In this document: in pieces, positions 46,633 to 57,047 of the stretch
How positions within the stretch are numbered: position 1 is the stretch's first letter
Layout: each line of letters opens with the position of its first letter
From: Leptodontidium sp. MPI-SDFR-AT-0119
Lineage: Eukaryota; Ascomycota; Leotiomycetes; Helotiales; Leptodontidiaceae
Assembly (NCBI GenBank): GCA_020726505.1
Contig: JAHLEZ010000001.1
Location: 2,294,001 to 2,358,000, forward strand
DNA: 64,000 bases
Reading direction: 5' to 3'
Position numbers and translations under genes: made by a program
The notes under the pieces: generated by a model
Seen by the model: the letters and a program-made list of their open reading frames with translations, nothing else
The model's database searches: none
What the model was told of the DNA's origin: nothing

Positions 46633-48856
46633 TTACTTCTCATCTGCTTTCTTTTCTGCCATCTGGGCCACCTTTGATGTAGAAGTTGCCTTTTCCTTAG
46701 TAGGACCAACTTCGGCAGGATCCATGCCAAGGCAGATTTCGACAACTGGGCCGTTGAACCGTCCACGTGCATACAAGAAATAAGTTGCCAGTGACACCAT
46801 CGACAGCGAGCCAATGATCAACGAAGCATAATTCCTGAATTTGGGTTGTTAGTTATTTGAACCCTATACTTCTAAACGAAATGAAGAGGAAGGGAACCCA
46901 CATTGACTTAACATTTGCCGGATAGTAAATGGGGAAGCAGAGGAAGATGGAGATGAAAATGAGCCAGAAAAATGCAACGGTGTTGATAAAGTATCCGAGG
47001 CGACCACAGTTCCACTCCCCAAGCATAATGTTAGGGTTTCGTCTGCCCGAGAAGAGGAACAAGCCAATCGGGATACTGTAGGAGATGGTCAACAACGCAA
47101 GGGCTGCTGATGTTACTCCGTAGAATGCAGTCGTGTTCCAAATGTAAATGATTCCAATCAGTGTTTGTGGAATTGAAACGGCAATGATGCACCACACTGG
47201 AACCTGGAGCTTGGGATGGACCCGTCGGAAGCGCTCTGGGAAGGCCTCATCTCTGCTCATCGCCCAGATGCTGCGGGCACAAGAACCAAGAGAGTCTGAA
47301 GATGCAGATGTTAGCTTGGAAACGCAAACACTTATCAGGAACGAAGACGATTCAAGATCAGGTGGGTTAGCGAGGACGATGAAATGAATGTCGTACCTAG
47401 TCCACCCATAAACCCGGCATAGATACCAAGGCTGTTGAGGCAAATGGAACCTGCAGTGCTTCCAGTGGCATTCTTGAATACCTTGGATTGTCAGTCCTTC
47501 TCAAAACACCCAAAAACGTATACGAGGAAATACTCACAATCGTCAATGGACTCAGGAGCGCGACAGGGTCCGCAAGAACTTCATTGAGATCACCGATGCA
47601 GTACAGCACCAGAATGATCCACGGGAAAATAAACACAGCATTGAGGCAGACGGTCCAGAACACTGCGAGGCATATTAGCAAGACTACACAAAAATTAACG
47701 CCTCGGGGATCACCTACTGGCACGTGGCAAGCTGCGAGAAGCATGCTTGATTTCTTCGGCAAAGTGAGCTGCGATCTCGATGCTAGGAAAGCCGTTCATG
47801 GAAGTCATCATGCCAACACAGAAAGCTACAAAGCTACTTGGCCATCCCGAATTATTTGAGAAGTCTGTAAAGACGTATTTGGCGGTGTGCTTGTCCTTGG
47901 TTGTTATGGCAAGAGTAATGATGATGACCAAGTACCCAAAAATGTGCAAGAAGCCCCCTATTTTGCACCAGTTAGAGAGTGATAAGCGGCAGCGAACAGG
48001 GGACAGCAACTGACCAAAAGCATTGAGAGGGTGAATCAACCTCACTCCGAATGTGTTGACACTGAAATAAATTGCAGAGATAACCAGGTAAATCTGGGGA
48101 GGTTAGTCAAGTACATTCAAGGTAGTTTCGATCTTACCATGTAGACGTGCCACCGTTGAGCAGTCTCAGCATAATCTGGATTGGCAATCATGGCAAAGGC
48201 TTGAATTTGCATCGAGACTCCCATTCCACACAGAATGGTCGCACTTCCGGCGCCAGTAAAGGCAAGCCACCCTACAAGCCATGACTATAAATGATTAGGA
48301 TTTATACTAGATGTGAGAAGAGGAGGCATCACACCAGCTCGGCTCTCAATCTTTTAGGGGCTAGTTCAGCTGTCCAGTGATACTGAGCTCCCGATGATGG
48401 CCAAATACTATTTTGGTTAGTAGGGGCTCTTTCTGTTGACTTTCTAGTCAAAATGGAATAAAAACTTACCTGGCTAATTCAGCAAGTGATGCTGCCACGC
48501 AAATCATCGTCACCGCGCAGATGACATATCCCCAGACGAGAGCGACTGGACCGCCAACTTTCAGGGCTTGAAAAATAGCAGCACCGATTCCCTCCCACTG
48601 TCAATAATTAGCGATCGGTTGGGCAATGTTCCTGCCACTTTCCACTCACAGCACCTGTAGCGCATGCTGTAATGCAAAGAGCAGTCCAGAAATTGAATTT
48701 GCGCTCAAACACCGGCTTTTTCCCAATAGCCATCAACCCAGCCTGGTCATCCAAGGAAAGATCCGTCTTCGTGGGTTTTGTTACATCGTCGTCTCTGGAG
48801 GCACGGATCTCGAACTCTGCGCTGAGGTCCATCGCCAAGGCAATTGAAGTGGACAT
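46633..48856 (-). CDS. APC-family amino acid/amine permease (GABA/choline permease type)
   Basis: Plasma-membrane secondary transporter of about 559 aa with around twelve hydrophobic helices. Ten exons: 48856-48650, 48597-48470, 48407-48335, 48284-48138, 48093-48015, 47957-47718, 47662-47538, 47481-47397, 47295-46902, 46834-46633; every join keeps frame. Family landmarks: FNFWTALCITACATGA start of TM1, IWPSSGAQYHWTAELAP between TM2 and TM3, GFPSIEIAAHFAEEIKHASR in the middle, and SIWAMSRDEAFP with the conserved SRD. This is the fungal GABA/choline/polyamine-permease branch of APC. In the block it would import a nitrogenous or acidic aromatic substrate (inference). Shares a 0.7 kb divergent promoter region with NmrA-2. 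Confidence 0.92.
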
Positions 48857-49537
48857 GTTTGCCAGAATGCAGGGGAAATTTGCAAATAGTGAAATTTTTA
48901 CGGAATTTTTAAGGAGTCCTCGGATTCCGCGGATGGGTGGAATTTCTGTTTCTCTGGAGGGCTGTCTTCATATTGAAATATGTCGCTGAGAACGGTCCCC
49001 AGGTAAGATAAATGGGCAGCAAGCCAATGAGGTTATTATCCGCAAGTATTCTTAGCCCTAGTCCCGCGAGATCGGTCAGCTGAGATTGGGTCCGGTCAAG
49101 CAATGGGGAGCGAGTATCTGGAGGAATGTCAGATAGGCATTTCTTATCGGCGATTATCAGCTGTGGCTGCATGAAGTCACAAGTCCAAGGCAAGCCTAAC
49201 AGCAACAGGCCTAGATGGTGAAAAGCCCAGTGTGGCGGGTCGAATCTTGTCTGTGGTTCGGCACCCTCGATGCACCGCGCTTTCAGAAGCTCCGCGTCCG
49301 TGGGGTTGTTATTCCGTGCAGCCGTGAAACAAGTCCATGACACAATCATCTCAATGGTTCAAATGCGATATGAGACAATAGACACGAGAATTGGACTTTG
49401 TACAGTACAAGAGACATATCAATTCCATTACATTTTGCTGTCTTGTAAACAAATCGAAAAGCTCATTTTGACATTTTCACTTGCAAGAACCCCCTTGAAC
49501 TTCCTCTACATAAAACCAACAGCTCGAATCATAAACC
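48857..49537. other. Divergent promoter region permease / NmrA-2
   Basis: No gene. Contains GCGGATAAT (minus, 49035-49043) and a TCCTCGGATTCCG stretch at about 48917-48929 that resembles TCCTCGGACTCCG near 54552 between the two FAD monooxygenases. Confidence 0.5.
49035..49043 (-). promoter_or_regulatory. Shared CGGATAAT element between permease and NmrA-2
   Basis: Minus-strand GCGGATAAT, about 180 bp before the permease ATG. Confidence 0.4.
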
Positions 49538-50652
49538 ATGGTCGTCATTGCAGTTGCAGGCGGCACTGGCGGTCTTGGGAAGGCCATTGTCGAGGCACTC
49601 AAAGCGAGAGGCAAAAATGAAGTTAAGATTTTTAGCAGAAAGGTATGACCCTGCTTAACATCCTTTTCTTTCAAGCGAAAACGGCTTCTCACCTCACCTC
49701 CCTCCACAGGCAGATCCAGAGCTTGAAGCAAAGATCGGCGTCCCCATCATTGGTGTCGACTACGGGAATGTGGCTGCCTTGACCAAATCACTGGAAGAGA
49801 ACAAAGTCCACACTGTGATCTCAATCCTCAAGCACTCCAAGGAAGGAGGCGATCCTGATGTGAATCTTATCAAAGCAGCAGATGCATCGAACACAACAAA
49901 GCGATACATGCCCAGTGAGTGGGGTGTACCCCTGACCCCTGAGTAAGTAAAATGCCTCGATGCCTGGCTAACTTTCTGCAAATCAAAAAAAAAAGTAACG
50001 AACTTTTGACAGGCAATACAACGAATTGGCTGCCATGGAGGGCAAGGTAGACACTGTAGCTTTGCTCAAAACAACCTCGCTTGAGACCTGCATTGTCCAC
50101 ATTGGCTTCTTCATGGACTATTTCGGTCAACCCCACTACCCATCCTACATTGCGCAGTTTGTCATCGCCATCGACATCGCCAACAACCTAGCTGCGATTC
50201 CAGGGACTGGCAATGTCAAAGCTGTCCTTTCGCACTCCCTCACCATTGCTGCATACGTCGCTGCATATGTTGATCTTCCAAAATGGAAGGAGGAGGAATC
50301 CGTCATTGGTGATCGGGTAACCTTGAACGAGGTTCTAGCGCTCGCCGAGGCCGCGAAGGGTAAGTCTCATATCCAAACTTCATGACCATGCAACACAGAA
50401 ATCATCTGACAACGAGAAGGAGCCAAGTTCAAAGTGACCTATGATCCACTCTCAGATCTGAAAGCTGGAAAGATGACACTTATGCCGGGTCAATGGTCGG
50501 ATGACGAGTCGGTTGCCATGATGGCCCTTTTTGGCAAGTGGTTCGAAGAAGGCACGTTTGACATCAAGACATCGCGTCCCATGAATGAACTGTTCCCCGA
50601 AATTAAACCCATAAACGTGGCAGAGGTTGTTTCCGCGTGGCAGGGTAAATAG
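49538..50652 (+). CDS. NmrA/isoflavone-reductase-like NAD(P)-binding protein 2
   Basis: About 305 aa, exons 49538-49642, 49710-49942, 50013-50359, 50420-50652. Rossmann motif MVVIAVAGGTGGLGKAI, then VDYGNVAALTKSLEENKVHT, SEWGVPLTPE, and C-terminal NELFPEIKPINVAEVVSAW, parallel to LNKLFPDIKTTKVEDYIRSC of NmrA-1. Exon layout matches NmrA-1 (35-codon first exon, four exons), so the two are paralogues that diverged long ago. Probable NADPH-dependent reductase of the isoflavone-reductase group or an NmrA-like sensor. Its second strand (VIGVDYGN) and FFMDYFGQP are family-typical. Expected cytosolic. Confidence 0.9.
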
Positions 50653-51410
50653 GGCTTGTTTGCCGCTCAGGGATATGTATAAATTCAATCTTAAAGCTTG
50701 CCGCTCATCTCTTTCTTGACTTCATCAGACTCAGACAGTTGGAACTGTGACTGAAAAAGTTGAACAGAAGGGGGTTGTGGGAATATTGTTACTTATACGG
50801 AAGAACAACTTTGGGAGAATTCGAAAGTTCCCTCAAGCATCTAAGCTCCTTGGGCCATCTCTGAATGGGGTTCTCGACGAAAAGCGGTTTTGGGCTGAGA
50901 TTAAAATTCGAATCCTACATTCGACGCCCCAGCGTCTGGTCATCTTGCCTCCTTACCTAAGTAGGTAGATATTAACAATCATCCCCTTCGTTCTCGGTCA
51001 AAAATGTATCAATACCTCAACGATTTCGGTCCTCACGCCCAGAGATTCGCTTAGTTATAAACTTACATATTTAGGATTAAATCCTCTTCTCTGGTCTGAT
51101 AACTCTCGGATAGGATACAAAATTATCAAACAAAGAAGGGGTGGTGATGTGTTCAAAGTTGAGTTGGGGATGAGATTGGGGAAACAGCCGAGAGCAAAAT
51201 GAACTGCTATTATCACACTTGAATCCCAGTTTGATTATATTATGGGAGCTTTAGGGAAGGTCTGGAAGCTCGACATAGATTGTGGCTAGCCAAACTTCAT
51301 TCCTTAACCCCAAAATAGCCTATCTGGTGCAAGAACACAAAATTCCCTGGCCCTGAAATGACTGTCCACCCCATACAACGATGACCGTCCTCCTCCTCGA
51401 GATAAGGAAA
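50653..51410. other. Convergent intergenic region
   Basis: 3' flanks of NmrA-2 and the cupin-like gene; no protein-like frame. Confidence 0.5.
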
Positions 51411-51918
51411 CTAGTTGACATCACTGAAGATCTTTGGGCGGTTTGCAACCTTGTAGCACACAGCGAAGTCATCGGTACTGAAAGACATGGTGGATCCACG
51501 GTGGACGAAGAAAGTACCCCCGCTAGTGATTGTGCTCTTCTTTCCAGTCTCATCTGTGATGTTCAAAGTTCCTAGAAAGAGTTAATGAACAGATTCATTT
51601 AAGGCGCAAAGTGAATGGTTCAGAGCTGTGCTGTTAGGAATCCGGTTTGACTAACCTTTGAGGACAATTCCGGTCTCTTCATTCTCGTACTTTGGGATGG
51701 CATCTCCTGCGACGTCTGACTTCTTGATCACAAAGCAAGAGGCAGTCAATGAGTTGGTCTCACTGATACCGGTCTTGGAGGTGTAGACATCAGCTGATGC
51801 TGTTAGCTTTGGGGCCAGATAAACGCAGAGTGGGGGGTTTACCAAACTGAACATTGGTGCTGCCTGGAGCTTTTGGGATAGTGTAGAACTGAGACTCGTT
51901 GCGGGTTTCGAAAACCAT
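51411..51918 (-). CDS. Small cupin-like (EutQ-type) protein
   Basis: About 126 aa in three exons, 51918-51843, 51799-51656, 51571-51411 (introns with GTAAAC/GTTAGT donors and GCTAACAG/TCTAG acceptors). Sequence runs MVFETRNESQFYTIPKAPGS, IPKYENEETGIVLKGTLNIT, GKKSTITSGGTFFVHRGSTM, ending RPKIFSDVN. The glycine pattern and beta-strand-like alternation (VLKGTLNI..., TSGGTFFVHRGSTMSFST) fit a single-domain RmlC-like cupin of the EutQ/DUF861 kind. The HxH...E metal ligands of classical cupins are absent, so a metal-dependent dioxygenase role is unlikely. It could bind or isomerise a pathway intermediate. Its position inside the block suggests, but does not prove, participation. Confidence 0.8.
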
Positions 51919-52819
51919 GGTGACGACTAGTGAGATTTGTATTGAGATTTCAAGGAGGAGATTCTTGGTTGATTGATGAAGAGATCTATTGTGAGAATGG
52001 TTACTGCTCAGAACATCTTGTAGTTGGTGTTTTTGTAGAAGCATCTTCGGGATTATTACCCCTCACCACGATTCCGAGGCGTCTTTTTTCGTTGGATCTG
52101 GCACGCGAGTGAGTTCCACGGCAACGACAGCCGTCCCGGGCCCGAAGCTTCCGAAACCCAATTCAAACTAAGAGAGCTGTTTTTTCTCCGTGCGTTCACT
52201 GGTGATAATCCCATTCGATCGGAGTTGTGAGTAAGTGTGAACCATCGTTCCGTTGATCTCGGAGCTGCTGGGAAGCTAATGCAAGTTGGACATATAACTA
52301 AGATCGGACTTTCACACTATCAGCTTTTTGGACTTGTGCATATTATTCCGACGCCCGCTTGATAAGAGGTAAACTCTAGAGCTCATGTGAAGGACAACGT
52401 GTGCGAGGGACCGCTGAATATTCGTACGCACACCCATTTTGGCACTATCTCTGTGATATGCAAGGAAACCTAGGTAGAAGTTTCGGGAAACCAAAACCAC
52501 ATCAATGATTTGTAGAATCATGTGAGGCAGGTGTTGGTATCTTGTACAAAGACTTGCAACTGGAGCACGAGAAGGTCCCGCCCCTCTTCTTTCATGTGGT
52601 GGCGTCGTGTTAATTATTCGTGCTTCTTGCTTTCGGTACTGCGCTTGCTTTTGACATTGCAGATCTTCACTTGATGGTATAGCTAGAAACGACAACACAA
52701 ATGATGTCCCGTAGATGACTTTGTTTGGAAAGTGTGCATTCAAAATTGTCAATCAGAAATCGAGAATGGACACTAGTACTGCATTCCCCACTGAATAAAT
52801 TCGACTAAGAGCTATATCT
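51919..52819. other. Intergenic, no gene seen
   Basis: Promoter of the cupin-like gene and 3' flank of FAD monooxygenase 1. A 146-codon minus frame (52312-52752) has no domain features. Confidence 0.45.
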
Positions 52820-54152
52820 CTACTTTCCATTCGTGAGAGGCTTCCCCGCAAGGTCTGCTTGAACTTCAGCAAACACTACGTCACAACGGTCGTGGAACTC
52901 CTTCTCAGCGTCATGCGACCACAAGGCCATACTGTCTAGCATTCCGCCTTTGATTTCCGGCTGAGAGATGAGTTCTCCCTTTTCGTTGTGATTCTCGTGC
53001 CACTTCTTCCGTTGTGCAATTCCACCAGCTTGAGCCTTCGCCACGTAAGCATATCGCAACTTAAAATATGAGTTGAGTGCCAGAGGTATGTTACCCTTGC
53101 CAGCCTTCGCAAGACATAGAGCAATGGTAGCACCATCTTCAACGGCCTGACTGGCACCCTGGGACGACGTGGGCACAAAAGGATGTGCAGCATCACCCAT
53201 AATAGCCACCAGCCCAGAGTCGGTCACCCATTTGTCTAGGCAAGGTCGATACACAAGCTTCCAGTCTACGACTGTTGGTGTGATCTCCCAAACCCGCTTC
53301 AGTGCAGGGTCCCAGTCCTTGATCAATTCCAGAACGTCCTCAACCTTTCCGGGATAACTCCAACCCTCATCAATGTCACCGATATCCTGATGAGTGATCG
53401 CGGAATTGATTTGCTTGCCACCGTTCAGGGAAATAACAACAGCGTGCACATCAGGCCCAATCCAGATGTTCAAAGTGTCGCCTGTGTCCAACTTTAGTCG
53501 CGCTGTCGCAAGTTCTTGCAGGAATAAACATACCGTTGTCCACGAATTTCCCAGCTACAGGATCGTTTTTTAATGGCGTAGCATCAGCGACAGATCGGTA
53601 GACCGCATAACCGCTGTGTATAGGCTTGTCAAAAAAGCCTAAGACTTGCTGCCTTCCAACGCTTCGCACACCATCAGATGCAATAACAACATCTCCGATG
53701 AACTCCTTACCCGACTCAAGAATGACACTTGGTTTGTTCACATCATAGTCGACAATCTTACTTCCTGATAGTATTTCCGCACCGGCGGCACGAGCATGTT
53801 CCAAGAGTATCATATGGAGGTGACCTCGGTGCCCTATGATACTTTGAGTGCCGTATTTCTCCTCTGAGAGACCTTCAGTTGGATCCGTCCCAAGCTCCGT
53901 TCCATCCATGTTGTACATGGTACCAAACTTGGCAGTGCATGCGATCTTGAGCATGTCGTCGAGTATTCCCCATCGTTTGAAAAGTTTGGTGGAGTTTGCA
54001 CCAAATCCGATCGAATCGCCCAGCGGCAAAAACTTTTCGACTTGGTCAAAGACTGTGACCTTCAAGCCTTGTCGTCGACAAGCAATGGCACAGCCCAGTC
54101 CACCAAAGCCGGCGCCCACAATCAAGACGTGGAGGGGCTCTTCGACAGCCAT
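52820..54152 (-). CDS. Group A FAD-dependent monooxygenase 1 (salicylate-hydroxylase-like)
   Basis: About 426 aa, exons 54152-53534 and 53481-52820 (intron GTATGT...GACTAAAG...ACACAG). Three hallmark sites of aromatic flavoprotein hydroxylases: LIVGAGFGGLGCAIACRRQG for the FAD ADP moiety, VIASDGVRSVGRQQ (DG motif, FAD/NAD(P)H) and IMGDAAHPFVPTSSQGASQA (GD motif, ribityl/pyrophosphate). No signal peptide, so a soluble cytosolic enzyme using NAD(P)H and O2 to hydroxylate, sometimes decarboxylate, a phenolic ring. Family includes fungal salicylate hydroxylases and many pathway-specific monooxygenases; substrate is not readable from sequence. It is divergent to a related monooxygenase at 54882. 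Confidence 0.92.
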
Positions 54153-54881
54153 TTCGAAATCGCAAGCTCAAAGTAAACTTGAACGACAAATGGAAGAATG
54201 GATTGTTGATAGAAGCAAGGGATGACTTACTCTTCAAACTACGATCTGGTAGACAAGATTTATGTCAGTGTTTGATTTTTGGAAGCAGTAGCCGATCAGG
54301 TGCAGATTACAGAACCGCTATGTGTGCGGAAAAAGTATCCGGTAACCATGAAGTTTATCTGTTCGAAAATGGGAATGCCGACGAATACCAGGAAAAGTCC
54401 GACTTGAATGCATCGTACTTCGTGCAGGTCGTTTCTCCGATTACGCGCCTAGGGTTCCCTATCTGAAGCTCTCCATGTATGCACAAGGCATGTGATACAG
54501 ATAAAGGTTGTGCCTACCAAGCCATCAGCCGGGCAAAATCGCTTCCCACGGGATCCTCGGACTCCGTAAGCGAAGCCCCTGATTCCCAGGTCCCTCTGGC
54601 TCGCTTAGCTGCAGGTTAATCCGGCAACAGGAAGCGACTTCCCCCCTTAAACAGGTGTATCCTCACTGGCTCAGTAAATAATCGACCAGTACTGGATTAG
54701 GAAAGATAGCAACTCCGTCGCGAAACAGCTGGTTGCTTTCCGTCTCGTATTGTTTGAACCGCTCCGAATTTCGTTTCACCGTCAGTGAAATCTATGCATC
54801 AATGGCCTACATAGCTAACTGGTTTTAGATTGAACGATCGACTCGCTAAATTACTTGGAATCATCACAATTTCTTGTCATT
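54153..54881. other. Divergent promoter region of the two FAD monooxygenases
   Basis: No gene. Contains CCGGATAC (minus, 54335-54342) and CCGGATTAA (minus, 54616-54624), imperfect relatives of the element seen in the other promoters of the block, and TCCTCGGACTCCG near 54552. Confidence 0.5.
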
Positions 54882-56309
54882 ATGTCTGGAAAACAACTAC
54901 GCGTTGTGATTGTTGGAGCTGGTTTCGGTGGACTTACGGCAGCTATTGAATGTCGTCTTCGCGGGATGCACGTTACCCTTGTTGAAAATTTTCCCACGAG
55001 TCGTAATTACGGAGACATCATTGATTTCTGTCCAAACGGCGGTAGGGTATTTGAAAAATGGGACAATGGAAAGGTAGCACGGAGGCTACTTGAGGTTTGC
55101 ATCAACGACAGTGACAAGATGGAGTACTGCCGGTATGATGGTTATAAGTACAACGAGGAGCCATGGCTCCTGAAGCCAGAACAGTACTATTCCACATTTG
55201 GAGGTCACCGTGGCGCCATGCACCAAATCATCACGGACTATGCTGCAGAAATCGGCGTTGAGATGCAATTTGGTCAGAAAGTGGCGACCTACGTTGACAA
55301 CGAACAGGCGCTGGGTGTCTTCACGGCGGCTGGGAAATTCTACGGAGCTGATGTCGTCGTGGCCGCAGATGGGCCAAAATCGATTGCTCGGCAGCAAGTT
55401 CTCGGGCTTCCCGAATCAAAAGTAGCCAGTGGCTATGCCATTTTTAGGGCCCACTACACCTTGACAGATGAGCACAGAGCCAACAAGATACTGGCTCCTG
55501 TATGTCGGGAGTCTCCAAATTACACCAAGATGTGGACAGGAAAAGATGTGCACATGATTGTGTACACGTGGAACAAGGGGAGGGACATTGGGTGGGTGTT
55601 GACTCATAAGGTTCGATCTCCAATTGGGTTCGTGAATGATCAATGTTGTTGACCATTGTTTGTGTAGGACGAGAAAGACATCGGAGAGTCATGGTCTGAG
55701 CCAGGAGACAAAGACGAGACCCTTGCTTTCCTCGAGAAAGGAGGATTCGAGGAAGTTCTCAAGGAAATTGTCCGGCAGACACCAACCGAGAAGCTGGTGG
55801 ACTTCAAGCTCGTATGGCGCGACCCGATCACCACCTGGTTGAGCCCAACCGCTCGAAGTGTGGTAATAGGAGATGCCGCACATTGCCACTTGCCGACATC
55901 TGCACAGGGAGGCTGTCAAGCAGTCGAGGACGGAATTACTCTGGCGATCTGCCTCGAAAAGTCAAAAGGTGATGTTCCTCTGGCGCTCCGTGTTTTTGAG
56001 AGAATTAGGTTCAACCGGTCCCACATCACCCACATGTCTTCCATCTCGGTTCGAGATGAGTACCACAATGCGGATTGGGCAAGTTCTATGATTGACGATA
56101 ATCCTGAGGGTCTCAATATCCCTCGACCGGCCTGGGTCGTTGACTTCGATGCAGAAAAAAATGCCGAAGAGCATTATGATCAATTGGCGGCAGACGTGAA
56201 GAGCAACCGCCAGGGAACCATTGAAGAGCTTTCTCTTCCCGCTGGAGGCAGTTTTGACATATCTGAGAGAGACTACTACAACTCCAGTAAACAGATTGCT
56301 GTGAAATAA
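54882..56309 (+). CDS. Group A FAD-dependent monooxygenase 2
   Basis: About 456 aa, two exons 54882-55610 and 55668-56309. FAD motif VVIVGAGFGGLTAAIECRLR, DG motif VVAADGPKSIARQQVLG, GD motif VVIGDAAHCHLPTSAQGGCQ, all intact. The second copy resembles monooxygenase 1 in motif layout but is clearly diverged, has a different intron position and a longer C-terminus (SLPAGGSFDISERDYYNSSK). Expected to act on a phenolic ring with NAD(P)H and O2, perhaps at a different step or position than its neighbour. Start ATG 54882 (MSGKQLRVVIVG) precedes the FAD motif by the usual few residues. Confidence 0.92.
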
Positions 56310-57047
56310 ATTTATTCCTTCTCCATCATACACATCATTCATGAAAACTTCTGTGCCTCCCAGATCATTTGTAGATATCCAAACAATAGACTGGGATAGC
56401 GTTTCTGGTTCTTTAAAAGGTTTGGCCAAACGCTTGGTCGCTCTCAGCTATGCTAGATGTTAGGAATTGAGGACTTCATCGCGGAGTGATTTTGGTGGAT
56501 GTATAAAACCCCCGAGAACTGTATGATCGCCAGCATGGTCTAGTCAGCGCAGGAAGGCACAATTTCGCTGCGTAACTAACTCTTACATACTTGCCAGCGG
56601 GATCATCACTGGACAGTCTAAAATTCATGCTATATCGGCCAATGTACCCATACTTTTCATGCAACGACTGACTAACAAAGACCCGCTGATCTTCTCAAGA
56701 AGTATGCGGATGCCGGATAATCCTTGAGTTGGGTGAGCCGGACCCTCTCCATATGACGGACTAATTGATGTTTGCTTGCGGGCAAACCCTAAACCATGTC
56801 AGAAATGGAGCAGACTGATGGACTAATCACGAGCTTTCCAATGTCGCACCTCACACTTTTATGGCTCTGACGTTGGCCGTCTTCTAGGATACGTCAATAG
56901 TCGGTGAGCTGATCAGACAGCTTACTTAAAAGTCGAAAATATTCGCCGATGCACAGATCACGCCAATCTTCGTGGCCAACGTTCTTCATCGTACCACAGA
57001 TTCCCCACCCTGCTGCAAATAAGAAAAGGCCGATCTCACCAATTCCA
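56310..57047. other. Intergenic, aldehyde dehydrogenase promoter side
   Basis: No gene. Contains CCGGATAATC at 56713-56722. Confidence 0.5.
56713..56722 (+). promoter_or_regulatory. Shared CGGATAATC element upstream of the aldehyde dehydrogenase
   Basis: CCGGATAATC, about 325 bp before the aldehyde dehydrogenase ATG; identical over ten bases to the one at 42089-42098. Confidence 0.4.
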
